From: Negativicutes bacterium
GTDB lineage: Bacteria > Bacillota_C > Negativicutes > Sporomusales_B > JARLHX01
DNA: 23,714 nt
Assembly: GCA_031292035.1 (NCBI GenBank)
Contig: JARLHX010000195.1
Span: 1-23,714 of the forward strand
Direction of reading: 5' to 3'
How positions within the stretch are numbered: position 1 is the stretch's first letter; every line of letters starts with the position of its first letter. Under the pieces are notes generated by a model. It was not told the origin of the DNA. It was given only the letters and a program-made list of their open reading frames with translations, and did no database searches. Made by a program: the position numbers and the translations under genes. Of the stretch, positions 13,933-21,160 are shown piece after piece.

Positions 13933-14595
13933 TCAACTATCCGCCCCACTGGCCAGGGCCAGCCCCATCACCCGCTTGGCGCCGTAGCGCTTGAGAGTTT
14001 TGGCGGCCTCGTTCAAAGTAAAGCCGCTGGTCAGAATGTCATCCACCACCAACAATACTTTTCCCTGTACCCATTCCGGGCGCGTCACCTTGAACGCGCC
14101 TTTTATGTTTTTCCGGCGAAGCTCCAGCGCCAGCTCCCACTGCGGCGCCGTCGACCGAATCCTCTCCAGCGCGTTCAGCCACAGCCAGCCTTGTCCTTCG
14201 GCCCATTTGCGAAAAATAAGCTCCGTCTGGTTAAAGCCCCGTTCGGCCAACCGGCCGGCGTGCAGCGGTATCGGCACCACCGCGTCCACTCCGGCGAACC
14301 GTCCGGCATCGAGCCGGTCTTCCAAGAGCCGGCTGAGATAGATCGAAGCCCCGGCCTGCTTATGAAACTTAAGTCTGTGAATCAACTGCTTGACTCCTCC
14401 GCCATAGTCGCACAGTACCCGGCAAGAGTCCAGCCCGGCCAGCCGGCGGCCGGCGATATTGATCTCCCGTTCGGCTACCGCCCCGGACAAGCAGGCCAGG
14501 CACAGCAATCCGTGCTGCTCCACCGCGGCGCGGCAAACCGGGCAACGCGGGGGATACACCAGATCTAGCAGGGCCTTCCACCATGCGGCTAACAC
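13933..14595 (-). CDS. comFC: ComF family phosphoribosyltransferase-like protein (ComFC)
   Basis: A 220-residue ComFC/GntX-type protein. An N-terminal zinc ribbon has C18, C21, C32 and C35 (YPPRCPVC..... LLCLAC). The middle carries YGGGVKQLIHRLKFHK and VDAVVPIPLHAGRLAERGFNQTE, both family signatures. The PRPP-binding loop is VDDILTSGFT near 184-193. ComFC acts in natural transformation of single-stranded DNA in several bacteria. The GTG start has GGGGAG about 5 nt upstream and overlaps the recD2 stop by 7 bases, so the two are probably co-expressed. In B. subtilis comFC lies beside yvyF as here, but comFA/comFB are absent from this window. No terminator is visible before the convergent HD-GYP gene. 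Confidence 0.92.
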   Translation of the reverse strand: MLAAWWKALLDLVYPPRCPVCRAAVEQHGLLCLACLSGAVAEREINIAGRRLAGLDSCRVLCDYGGGVKQLIHRLKFHKQAGASIYLSRLLEDRLDAGRFAGVDAVVPIPLHAGRLAERGFNQTELIFRKWAEGQGWLWLNALERIRSTAPQWELALELRRKNIKGAFKVTRPEWVQGKVLLVVDDILTSGFTLNEAAKTLKRYGAKRVMGLALASGADS

Positions 14596-16742
14596 AAGCT
14601 CTCCCCTTTTAACCGTTCAGCCAGAAGAGAATAGCGCCGCCGGGTCCGGTCGTTGGCCAGCGCTGTGTTCAGGGCCGCCTTGCTTCCCAAAAGCACCACC
14701 CTCTCCTTGGCCCGGGTTACCGCCGTGTAGAGAAGATTGCGCTGAAGCATCGCATGATGGCTCCCGACCAGCGGCATGACAACCACCCGGTACTCACTCC
14801 CCTGGCTTTTATGCACACTCATGGCATAAGCCAGCATCACTTCATCCAGCTCATTCTTCTCATATATCACATCATTGTCCGGATAGCGGACAATCACCAG
14901 ACCGGGCTCGGCGCTGGCAATATTGCCGATATCGCCGTTAAAAACACCTTTGGTATAGTTATTGCGAACCTGCATTACTTTGTCGCCGCGGCGCAGCTGC
15001 TGCCCAACTCCGGCTGCGGGCGATCCATCCGACGGATTGAGCGCCGCCTGCAGCAGTCTGTTCAAATTTTCCACGCCGCAGCTGTGGCGATGCATCGGCG
15101 ACAGTACCTGGACATCCTGCCAGACATCAAAACCCGCTGCCGGCAATTCGTCGTGGCACAGCCTGACGATCGCCGTTGCCACCGCCTCACCGTCATCGAT
15201 TTCCCGGAACTGGAAGTCGGCGCTGCTGCAGCAGTCCGGCAGCTGACCCCGGTTGATCCGATGGGCGTTGGCCACAATGGCGCTCTGGCCGGCCTGGCGA
15301 AAAACCTCTGTCAGACGAATAACCGGAACCGTCTCCGACCGGATAATATCCTTCAGCACCGACCCCGGCCCCACCGCCGGCAGTTGATCCACATCCCCCA
15401 CCAGCACAACCCGGCAGCCCTCCGGCACCGCTTTCAACAAATGATACATCAGCGTAATATCCATCATTGATGCTTCGTCGATAATGATCACATCGGCATC
15501 CAGGGGATTGTCCTCATTGCGCAGAAACTGGGGCGCTCCTGACTGCCCGCCGGTGGACTCCAACAGGCGGTGAATGGTGGAAGCTTCCCGGTCACAGGCT
15601 TCGCTCAGCCTTTTGGCGGCCCGGCCGGTTGGCGCGGCAAGCACAATTTTAAACCCGCGCTCAGCCAGCACCGCAATCATCCCTTTGACCGTAACCGTCT
15701 TTCCCGTTCCCGGGCCCCCGGTCATAACCAGTACTCCGTGGATCAGCGCCGCCTCGACGGCCTGGCGCTGCGCCTCAGCCAGCGTCACCCCCGCAGCCTT
15801 CTCCCAGTCGGCCACCATGGCGGGACCGTCTTTGCAGTCCACCGGCTTGGCGCGGTCTTGCAGATGCCTCAGCCGCTCGGCGACCCTTTTCTCCGCCTGG
15901 TAGAGATAACCTGGATACACCAGCACCGTACCCTGATAATCCTCGGCGTAAAGCCGCTCCTGCCGGATAAGCTCCGTCAGGCAAAGCGCCACCTCGATCC
16001 TCTCGGCTGCCAGCAGTTTTGCAGTCTCCTGCACCAAATAATCCTCCGGGACACAGCAGTGACCATTGTGGGCGGTCTGGAGCAGCGCGAAGCTGATTCC
16101 CGCAGCCAGCCGCGCCGGGTGATTACGGTCCCAGACCATCGCCGTGGCGATCTGATCGGCGGTACGAAACCCGACGCCGTCGACCTCCTCGGCCAGGCGG
16201 TAGGGATTCTCCTTCACAACAGCCAGTGATTCCGAGCCAAACCGGGTGAATATCTTGCCAGCATAAGCGCTTGTAACCCCGTGGGTTTCCAGAAACAACA
16301 TAACCTCCCGCAGCTCCGACTGTTCGGCGAAAGACATCCGGATAGTCTCGGCCCGCTTGCTGCCAATCCCCTCCACCTCTGTCAGGCGATGCGGAAAATA
16401 CTCGATAATTTCTAGCGCCCGGGCCCCGAAACGGGATACAAGCCGCGCCGCCATGGCCGGACCGATCCCCTTGATCGCCCCGGAAGCCAAAAAACGTTCA
16501 ATCCCCTTCACCGTGGACGGAGCCGCCCGCTGGAAAGTCTGCGCTTTAAACTGTCGGCCAAAGCGACTGTGCTCGACCCACTCGCCGCCGAGGACCACCT
16601 CTTCCCCGACCAGCGGCGCCGCCATATTGCCGACGACCGTAGCTAACGCTGTTTCATTCGCCGGCTGCAGCTTAAAAACGACAAAACTGTTGTCATGACT
16701 ATGAAAAATTACGGTTTCCACCGTTCCTGTCAGCGTCTCCAT
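14589..16742 (-). CDS. recD2: RecD2-type ATP-dependent DNA helicase
   Basis: A 717-residue SF1B helicase. The N-terminal OB-like strand region (METLTGTVETVIFHSHDNSFVVFKL) is followed by helix-hairpin-helix segments (IKGIGPAMAARLVSRFG, VEGIGSKRAETI) up to about 200. Helicase motifs follow: Walker A GGPGTGKT near 342-349, IIDEASMMD near 421-429, a VGDVDQLPAVGPG motif III, and a C-terminal UvrD-like end with MSVHKSQGSEY near 641-651 and LLYTAVTRAKE. This is the RecBC-independent RecD2/YrrC family, a 5'-3' helicase involved in DNA repair and replication stress. The ATG at 16742 has GGGGGTGA about 5 nt upstream; a TTG six codons earlier is less likely. It overlaps comFC by 7 bases, and the pairing hints at a shared DNA-processing role. 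Confidence 0.95.
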   Translation of the reverse strand: METLTGTVETVIFHSHDNSFVVFKLQPANETALATVVGNMAAPLVGEEVVLGGEWVEHSRFGRQFKAQTFQRAAPSTVKGIERFLASGAIKGIGPAMAARLVSRFGARALEIIEYFPHRLTEVEGIGSKRAETIRMSFAEQSELREVMLFLETHGVTSAYAGKIFTRFGSESLAVVKENPYRLAEEVDGVGFRTADQIATAMVWDRNHPARLAAGISFALLQTAHNGHCCVPEDYLVQETAKLLAAERIEVALCLTELIRQERLYAEDYQGTVLVYPGYLYQAEKRVAERLRHLQDRAKPVDCKDGPAMVADWEKAAGVTLAEAQRQAVEAALIHGVLVMTGGPGTGKTVTVKGMIAVLAERGFKIVLAAPTGRAAKRLSEACDREASTIHRLLESTGGQSGAPQFLRNEDNPLDADVIIIDEASMMDITLMYHLLKAVPEGCRVVLVGDVDQLPAVGPGSVLKDIIRSETVPVIRLTEVFRQAGQSAIVANAHRINRGQLPDCCSSADFQFREIDDGEAVATAIVRLCHDELPAAGFDVWQDVQVLSPMHRHSCGVENLNRLLQAALNPSDGSPAAGVGQQLRRGDKVMQVRNNYTKGVFNGDIGNIASAEPGLVIVRYPDNDVIYEKNELDEVMLAYAMSVHKSQGSEYRVVVMPLVGSHHAMLQRNLLYTAVTRAKERVVLLGSKAALNTALANDRTRRRYSLLAERLKGESLC

Positions 16743-16877
16743 CCGGTCACCCCCAAACAACAGTTCTATAATTCGCAGCGATTTTTCATAAATCCTGCAT
16801 TTTTTAGCTGACTAAGCAGGAATCTGCGGTAATTCCGTAGAAGCTTACAGCAGTTTACAAAAGATGGAGGTCCTGTC

Positions 16878-17021
16878 TTGAAAGATGATATGTATACCTA
16901 TCATTATTTTAAGAACCGTTCCATCGTCGGAATAGACAGGGTTCCTGACTACTGGGTGCAGGCTACCGTCTTTTGCGGAATAGTCTATGCCGCTGTCACC
17001 CTGGTCAACCTTTTCCGCTGA
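16878..17021 (+). CDS. Possible 47-residue single-pass membrane protein
   Basis: A short plus-strand frame begins with TTG at 16878, 7 nt after a clean GGAGG (16867-16871). It encodes a polar, tyrosine-rich N-terminal half (MKDDMYTYHYFKNRS). The C-terminal half is hydrophobic (WVQATVFCGIVYAAVTLVNL, ending in FR), which suits one membrane span. It is the only coding signal with a ribosome site in the 490-base gap between recD2 and the ABC-F gene. No homologue is recognised. The opposite strand also has an 86-codon frame here, but without a ribosome site. Bases 16743-16877 and 17022-17206 hold nothing else I can support beyond small hairpins near 16793-16830. Confidence 0.45.
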   Translation: MKDDMYTYHYFKNRSIVGIDRVPDYWVQATVFCGIVYAAVTLVNLFR

Positions 17022-17206
17022 TACCGGTTTTACGACACCGGCCGGTTCCGATCCGAATACCTTACCGGCACTGCGCCTTGGCGATCCGCACGAGCATCCA
17101 GCCATGGCTGTTTAGCTGCCCGCCCCGCCAGACGTCGCCGCGCGAGCTGTTGATTGCACTGCGGCGATCCGGCAATCTATCACCCTTTTTGAGCGACCAA
17201 GGAAAC

Positions 17207-17233
17207 AAATCCAGGCATCTGTTGCCTGGATTT
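17207..17233. terminator. Bidirectional intrinsic terminator
   Basis: The 11-bp arms AAATCCAGGCA (17207-17217) and TGCCTGGATTT (17223-17233) have a 5-nt loop. The minus strand continues TTTGTTTCC after the ABC-F stop; the plus strand continues with T's. It can terminate the ABC-F gene and the possible small plus-strand gene. Confidence 0.85.
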
Positions 17234-19105
17234 TTACATTTCGGCCGTAACTTCCAGCCATTCATCGTATTTTGCCGCCAACTCCGCTTCCAGTTCGGCG
17301 TACTGGTCAGCCAGTCGCCGACTGACCTCCGGATCGTCGTGGCTGGCCGGATCGTTGAGCTGGCTTTCACACAGCACCAGTTGCCACTCAAGCCCGGCAA
17401 TCTCCTCTTCCAGTTTTTTGCCAAGCCTGGCCTTATCCTGGGCTTGCCGCCGCGGCTTTTCCGCCTTGGGCGGTTTGCTTTGCGGCGGCGGGGCGATGAC
17501 CGCTTTGGCTTCGGCATTCTTTTTCTCCCGATAATAACCGTAGTTGCCGGTATATTCGGTGAAACGCCCGTCAGCCAGTTCCACCACCCGGTCGGCTATC
17601 TTGTCCAGCAGATACCGGTCATGGGAAACCACCAAAAACGTCCCCGGAAAACTCAGGATAGCCTCTTCCACCGCCTCTTTGGCAGCGATGTCCAAATGAT
17701 TGGTCGGTTCGTCCAAAACCAGGAAGTTCGCTCCGCCCAGCATCAGTTTAAGCAGCGCCAGGCGCGATTTTTCTCCCCCGCTGAGATCGCCGACCAGCTT
17801 ATATACATCCTCACCTGTAAACAGAAAAGCGCCCAGATAGTTCCTGGCCCGTTCCTCCCCCAGACCCGACTCTGCCATAACTTCATCAATTACCCGCTGC
17901 CGCGGATTCAGGCCCTCATGTTCCTGGGCGAAGTAACCGAGGCGGACCCGGCTGCCCAGCTTGACCCAGCCGGCAGCGGGCTGAAGCTGGCCGGCCAGAA
18001 GTTTCAGTACCGTGGTTTTGCCGGCACCGTTCGGGCCCACCAAAGCAACTCCCTCGCCCCGTCTGATCAGCAGCGACGCCTCGCTGAAAATCCGTTTGGA
18101 GCCATAGGCCGCAGTCACGGCAACCAGCTCAGCCACCCTCTCGGCGCAGCCTTCTTGAATATTGAACTCCAGATTGATTCTGTCGGCAGCGTCCGGCGAC
18201 TCCAATCGTTCAAGCCGGCTTAATATCGACTGCCGGCCCCGGGCCTGGCGCGACTTGATCCCGGCCCGGTAGCGGTCGATAAAGGCCTCGGTTTTGACGA
18301 TATAAGCCTGCTGTTTCTCATAGGCACTCCTCTGGCTTGCCTGCCGTTCGGTCTTCTGTCTGAGATAATCGCTGTAATTGCCGCGAAACGACGTCAGGCC
18401 GCGCCCCTCCAGTTCCAGCACCCGCCCCACTACCCGGTCGAGAAAATAACGGTCATGGGAAATCACCAAGACCCCGCCGGAATAGTCCCGTAAAAAACCT
18501 TCCAGCCACTCCACCATCATGATATCCAGATGATTCGTAGGCTCATCCAAAAACAGAAAATCCGGCTGCCTGACCAGGGTTTTAGCCAAACTGATTCTGG
18601 TCTTTTGCCCACCGGAGAACGTGCCGACAGAGCGGGCCAGATCCTCCTCGCTAAAACCCAGTCCGCTCACAACCCGCCGGATCATAGCCTCATATGCATA
18701 TCCGCCGCCCTGTTCAAAACGCTCCACAACAGCCGCGTACTCGCGCATCAGTCCCGCTTGGACCGCCTCATCCTGTTCGGCGGCAATCGCCGCTTCCAGC
18801 CGGCGCATCCTGTCCTGATCGGCAATAATATCGCTGTACGCCGAGCGCAGTTCCTCGCCCAGCGTTCCTGTACCCAAATCAGTGTCCTGCTCCACATAGC
18901 CGGTCGTCTCGCCGGCAGCAAGGCTGACCTGCCCGCCGTCCGGCCGCTCCTGACCCAAAAGGCAGCGCAGCAGCGTCGTCTTGCCTGTACCGTTGGCGCC
19001 GATCAGACCGACTTTCTCGCCCCGCTGCAATTCAAAACCCACATCAGCAAACAATTGATCAGCGCCGAAAGCCTTGGCCAGGCCTTCCACCCTTAATACT
19101 CCCAT
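17234..19105 (-). CDS. ydiF: ABC-F family ATPase (YdiF-like)
   Basis: A 623-residue protein with two ABC ATPase domains and no membrane segments. First domain: Walker A GANGTGKT near 36-43, signature FSGGQKTR near 163-170, LDEPTNHLD near 186-194. Then the charged P-site linker (about 250-320, including FIDRYRAGIKSRQARGRQ). Second domain: GPNGAGKT near 357-364, LSGGEKSR near 441-448, LDEPTNHLD near 464-472. A lysine-rich linker and coiled-coil C-terminus follow. ABC-F proteins act on ribosomes as translation factors; some give antibiotic resistance by target protection. Length and C-terminal extension resemble YdiF/Uup-type housekeeping members rather than known resistance proteins. The ATG at 19105 has GGGGTGA upstream; 19150 lacks a ribosome site. 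Confidence 0.93.
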   Translation of the reverse strand: MGVLRVEGLAKAFGADQLFADVGFELQRGEKVGLIGANGTGKTTLLRCLLGQERPDGGQVSLAAGETTGYVEQDTDLGTGTLGEELRSAYSDIIADQDRMRRLEAAIAAEQDEAVQAGLMREYAAVVERFEQGGGYAYEAMIRRVVSGLGFSEEDLARSVGTFSGGQKTRISLAKTLVRQPDFLFLDEPTNHLDIMMVEWLEGFLRDYSGGVLVISHDRYFLDRVVGRVLELEGRGLTSFRGNYSDYLRQKTERQASQRSAYEKQQAYIVKTEAFIDRYRAGIKSRQARGRQSILSRLERLESPDAADRINLEFNIQEGCAERVAELVAVTAAYGSKRIFSEASLLIRRGEGVALVGPNGAGKTTVLKLLAGQLQPAAGWVKLGSRVRLGYFAQEHEGLNPRQRVIDEVMAESGLGEERARNYLGAFLFTGEDVYKLVGDLSGGEKSRLALLKLMLGGANFLVLDEPTNHLDIAAKEAVEEAILSFPGTFLVVSHDRYLLDKIADRVVELADGRFTEYTGNYGYYREKKNAEAKAVIAPPPQSKPPKAEKPRRQAQDKARLGKKLEEEIAGLEWQLVLCESQLNDPASHDDPEVSRRLADQYAELEAELAAKYDEWLEVTAEM

Positions 19106-19233
19106 CGATTCACCCCAGTTTTCCATCTGCTGTCGAAGCCGGTGCTTCATCTTTAGTCAATCATGATTCTATTCTGCCCAGCCGCCCAAAAACCTGCCGT
19201 AGACTAATCCGACACAATAATTTGCGTAATGCA

Positions 19234-19257
19234 AAAGACGCTCCACTGAGCGTCTTT
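19234..19257 (-). terminator. Intrinsic terminator after the TIM-barrel gene
   Basis: The 10-bp arms AAAGACGCTC and GAGCGTCTTT flank a CACT loop, with TTTTGC following on the minus strand. It lies between the stop at 19310 and the ABC-F start, so the ABC-F gene must have its own promoter in 19106-19233; no clear -35/-10 pair was found. Confidence 0.8.
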
Positions 19258-19309
19258 GTCCTATCGATAAACCACCAGGCTGTTCAAAAAAAGTCAACGA
19301 CCTGGGTGG

Positions 19310-20080
19310 CTATTCGCGACGGAGATACTTCAGCGACGCCTTTACCGTGGCGGCCGGGCTTTGCCCGCCGGGGAACTCCAGCGCGTACAGGCCCTCGTAC
19401 CCTTCCCGGGTCAACCTGTCAATCAGATCGAGAATAGCGACACTGCCTGAGCCTGGGTGGACCGGGACGTTTGCGGCGGTCACATCCTTTACCTGCACAT
19501 ATCCCACCTGCCCGGCCAGAATATCCAGCGCTCGCTGCGGGTCCCAGCCTGCGGCCGCCCAGTTGCCGGTATTATAGGTTGCCTTGAGCCACGGCGAGGC
19601 AAACAGCGCCAAAATATCCATGATCAGCACCGGATTCCCGCCTATAGGGTCGGGGCTATTTCCCAGCCCCAGGACAATCCCCCTGCCGGCTGCGGCCGTG
19701 ATGATCTCCCGCACCGCCTGTCGCCACCAGCCGGCGCTGATAAAGTCGCGGTTGAACGGTCCGGAAGCCACGCTGATTCGCATAATGCCGGCTCCGAGTT
19801 TTTCAGCCAGCAAAATACTCGCCTTCATCGCAGTTAGAAAAACCTTGGTTTCTTCCTCCGAACTCGCCAGGAGACATTCCCGGCAAGCATAGGTGCTTAC
19901 CAGCCCGTATTCGGCCAGAAACTCCCTGATCTCCGGCAACTCCTCCAGGGCACTGCGCCAATAGGGCCGGAATTCGATCCCGGCACAGCCGTATTTGTCG
20001 GCCAACGGCACCAATTCCAGCTGACACATCCCGGAAAGCAGAAACGGTTCCCAGGTGACAGCGCTAATAATCAGCCGCAT
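19310..20080 (-). CDS. Sugar phosphate isomerase/epimerase-like TIM-barrel protein, degenerate metal site
   Basis: A 256-residue protein of the xylose-isomerase-like AP-endonuclease-2 TIM-barrel family. Strand-loop units are visible: YGCAGIEFRPYW (30-41), LGAGIMRISVASGP (95-108), GIVLGLGNSPDPIGGNP (134-150), ATYNTGNWAAAGWDP (167-181), VGYVQVKDVTAA (192-203) and GYEGLYALEFPGG (228-239). In active relatives the metal is held by Glu of LEN(H), Asp of DTGH, His of HxKD and a last Glu. Here the first three positions read Gly140, Asn170 and Gln196; only Glu235 remains. It may be non-catalytic or bind something else. The ATG at 20080 has GGGAGG 5 nt upstream; the longer frame to 20155 has no such site. 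It is a monocistronic gene bounded by terminators. Confidence 0.85.
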   Translation of the reverse strand: MRLIISAVTWEPFLLSGMCQLELVPLADKYGCAGIEFRPYWRSALEELPEIREFLAEYGLVSTYACRECLLASSEEETKVFLTAMKASILLAEKLGAGIMRISVASGPFNRDFISAGWWRQAVREIITAAAGRGIVLGLGNSPDPIGGNPVLIMDILALFASPWLKATYNTGNWAAAGWDPQRALDILAGQVGYVQVKDVTAANVPVHPGSGSVAILDLIDRLTREGYEGLYALEFPGGQSPAATVKASLKYLRRE

Positions 20081-20382
20081 ACAGACCTCCCTGCAACACT
20101 GTCCGAATAACCAACACCAATCCGGGGCGCACCGGGGAGTCATCCGCCCGCACACCTTTGAGTAACGGGCCGGCTATGACGCAGGTGCAGGCCGACAGTC
20201 AGAATGTTTATTAGGAAGCAAAAAAACTCTGTCAAACCGGCAGAGTCTTTCTGATCCTTGCTGTAATAGTCAGTGTCCGTGGGTGCGAATGAAGATATTC
20301 AGCTTCTTCGGGCAATCGCCGGTCATAGTTATCTATTCGGCCCGCAAAGTGTTTTTCCTCTTTATTCGGGTATATTCGACAC
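20081..20382. other. Gene-free stretch
   Basis: About 300 bases between the TIM-barrel gene and the zinc-ribbon gene. Apart from the terminator near 20220-20246 I see no supported gene, repeat or RNA. The TIM-barrel gene's promoter should lie in 20081-20220 but no convincing consensus pair was found. Confidence 0.6.
20219..20246 (-). terminator. Intrinsic terminator downstream of the zinc-ribbon gene
   Basis: The arms ACTCTG (20226-20231) and CAGAGT (20241-20246) have a 9-nt loop in which further pairing is possible. On the minus strand the stem runs into 6-7 T's. It is 137 bases after the zinc-ribbon stop, leaving a long 3' untranslated region or an unseen feature. Confidence 0.7.
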
Positions 20383-20547
20383 CTAGTACTCTTCGTTGCT
20401 GAAATCAACCACCCGGCAGCTTGTCTCTTCGCAGATCATGCCGCAAAACGGGCAGCCCACCGTTTCCCCGGGGCGGCTGCCGAACATGCCGCCGCAGCGA
20501 CTGCATTTATAACCGGATTCCGTATTGTCAGGCCGTGAACAACTCAT
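20383..20547 (-). CDS. Small zinc-ribbon protein, 54 residues
   Basis: A short minus-strand frame with a strong GGAGG 8 nt before its ATG. It encodes a rubredoxin/zinc-ribbon-like peptide: YKCSRCGGMFGSRPG (C15, C18) and VGCPFCGMIC (C32, C35), the spacing of a two-knuckle zinc ribbon. Extra cysteines are at C3, C39 and C44, and the tail is acidic (VVDFSNEEY). It lacks the aromatic core of true rubredoxins, so zinc rather than an iron redox centre is likely. There is no partner gene in an operon; a terminator follows. The function is unknown; such ribbons often mediate protein or nucleic-acid contacts. Confidence 0.8.
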   Translation of the reverse strand: MSCSRPDNTESGYKCSRCGGMFGSRPGETVGCPFCGMICEETSCRVVDFSNEEY

Positions 20548-20650
20548 CTTTTTCGCCTCCTCGTCTTACGCTATGCAGTATACTCCGACAGCCGCCAAAC
20601 TATGCGTTTGTTGCTGAAGCTGCATAATACGCAAAAACACGAGACCGCAC

Positions 20651-21094
20651 TCAAAATTGTCGAAGCTTTTGCAGCACCGCAGGAAACTCGTCCGGTCTCA
20701 AGCGGTTGATAAAATCAAGGACGCAGATTAGTTCCCCCTGGCATAGGGCTATTCCTTCAGCCGCGGGTCTGGCGGCGGCAGGCAGGTGAACGACCTTGAT
20801 CCAGGGATCGGCGGCAGCCAGCCGGTCTAAAACCGAGGGGGTGATATCTTCAGAGGCGTGGTCGACAACCACCAGTTCACACCATTTGCGGTCAGCCGCG
20901 GTCTCCAGCAGTAAGGATCGGATCATTCCCTCGATCTGCTCCTGGCTATTCCTCACAACAAGCAATAAGCTGGCCCGGAAGGAGTGCTCCAGCCCGGCCT
21001 GAAACCAGGCCTGCCAAACATCCCTTGTCAGCTGCCACAGCCCATACAAGGCCAGCGACACTAATACCACACACGTAATATAGGGGAAAAACAA
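20651..21094 (-). CDS. Membrane-anchored glycosyltransferase-like fragment (147 residues)
   Basis: An N-terminal membrane helix (YITCVVLVSLALYGLWQL, residues 5-22) is followed by what looks like the first half of a GT-A (family 2) fold. This includes ASLLLVVRNSQEQIEGMIRSLL, CELVVVDHASEDITPSVLDRL and an AAEGIALCQGELICVLDF segment. The usual catalytic DxD is replaced by LDFIN, and the acceptor-binding half is missing; the frame ends cleanly at 147 residues. It could be a decayed glycosyltransferase or a small conserved protein that only borrows the fold. The annotated start is TTG at 21094 with a G-rich site upstream, but both sit in the hairpin and T-run of a terminator-like element. A GTG about nine codons downstream would shorten the membrane helix. 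Confidence 0.65.
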   Translation of the reverse strand: MFFPYITCVVLVSLALYGLWQLTRDVWQAWFQAGLEHSFRASLLLVVRNSQEQIEGMIRSLLLETAADRKWCELVVVDHASEDITPSVLDRLAAADPWIKVVHLPAAARPAAEGIALCQGELICVLDFINRLRPDEFPAVLQKLRQF

Positions 21095-21127
21095 ATTATC
21101 CTACCCCCTTTCACGGGATAGGATAAT
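21090..21127 (-). terminator. Hairpin after the degU-like gene, overlapping the next gene's start
   Basis: The arms ATTATCCTA (21095-21103) and TAGGATAAT (21119-21127) pair perfectly, with extra CCC/GGG pairing inside. On the minus strand the stem is followed by TTTGTTTTT, so it looks like an intrinsic terminator for the response regulator. It also hides the G-rich ribosome site of the following TTG-start gene, so it could instead act as a translational switch. Confidence 0.65.
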
Positions 21128-21160
21128 ATATGCGCTGTCCGCCGGGATTCGTGCCTGTCG

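Noticed and set aside
14754..15470. 238-codon plus-strand frame.
   Set aside because: It is antisense to recD2 helicase motifs and shows a His/Arg/Gln-rich composition with no recognisable fold.
16845..17105. 86-codon minus-strand frame with a PAS-like stretch (KDGS...NPVYSDDGTVLK).
   Set aside because: It has no ribosome site, a stop two codons before its ATG, and no rest of a PAS domain. The plus-strand frame through the same bases has a good ribosome site. A remnant cannot be excluded.
16973..18223. 416-codon plus-strand frame.
   Set aside because: It lies opposite the ABC-F gene, whose motifs are unmistakable. The translation is rich in Arg/Pro/Gln with no domain, typical of an antisense shadow.
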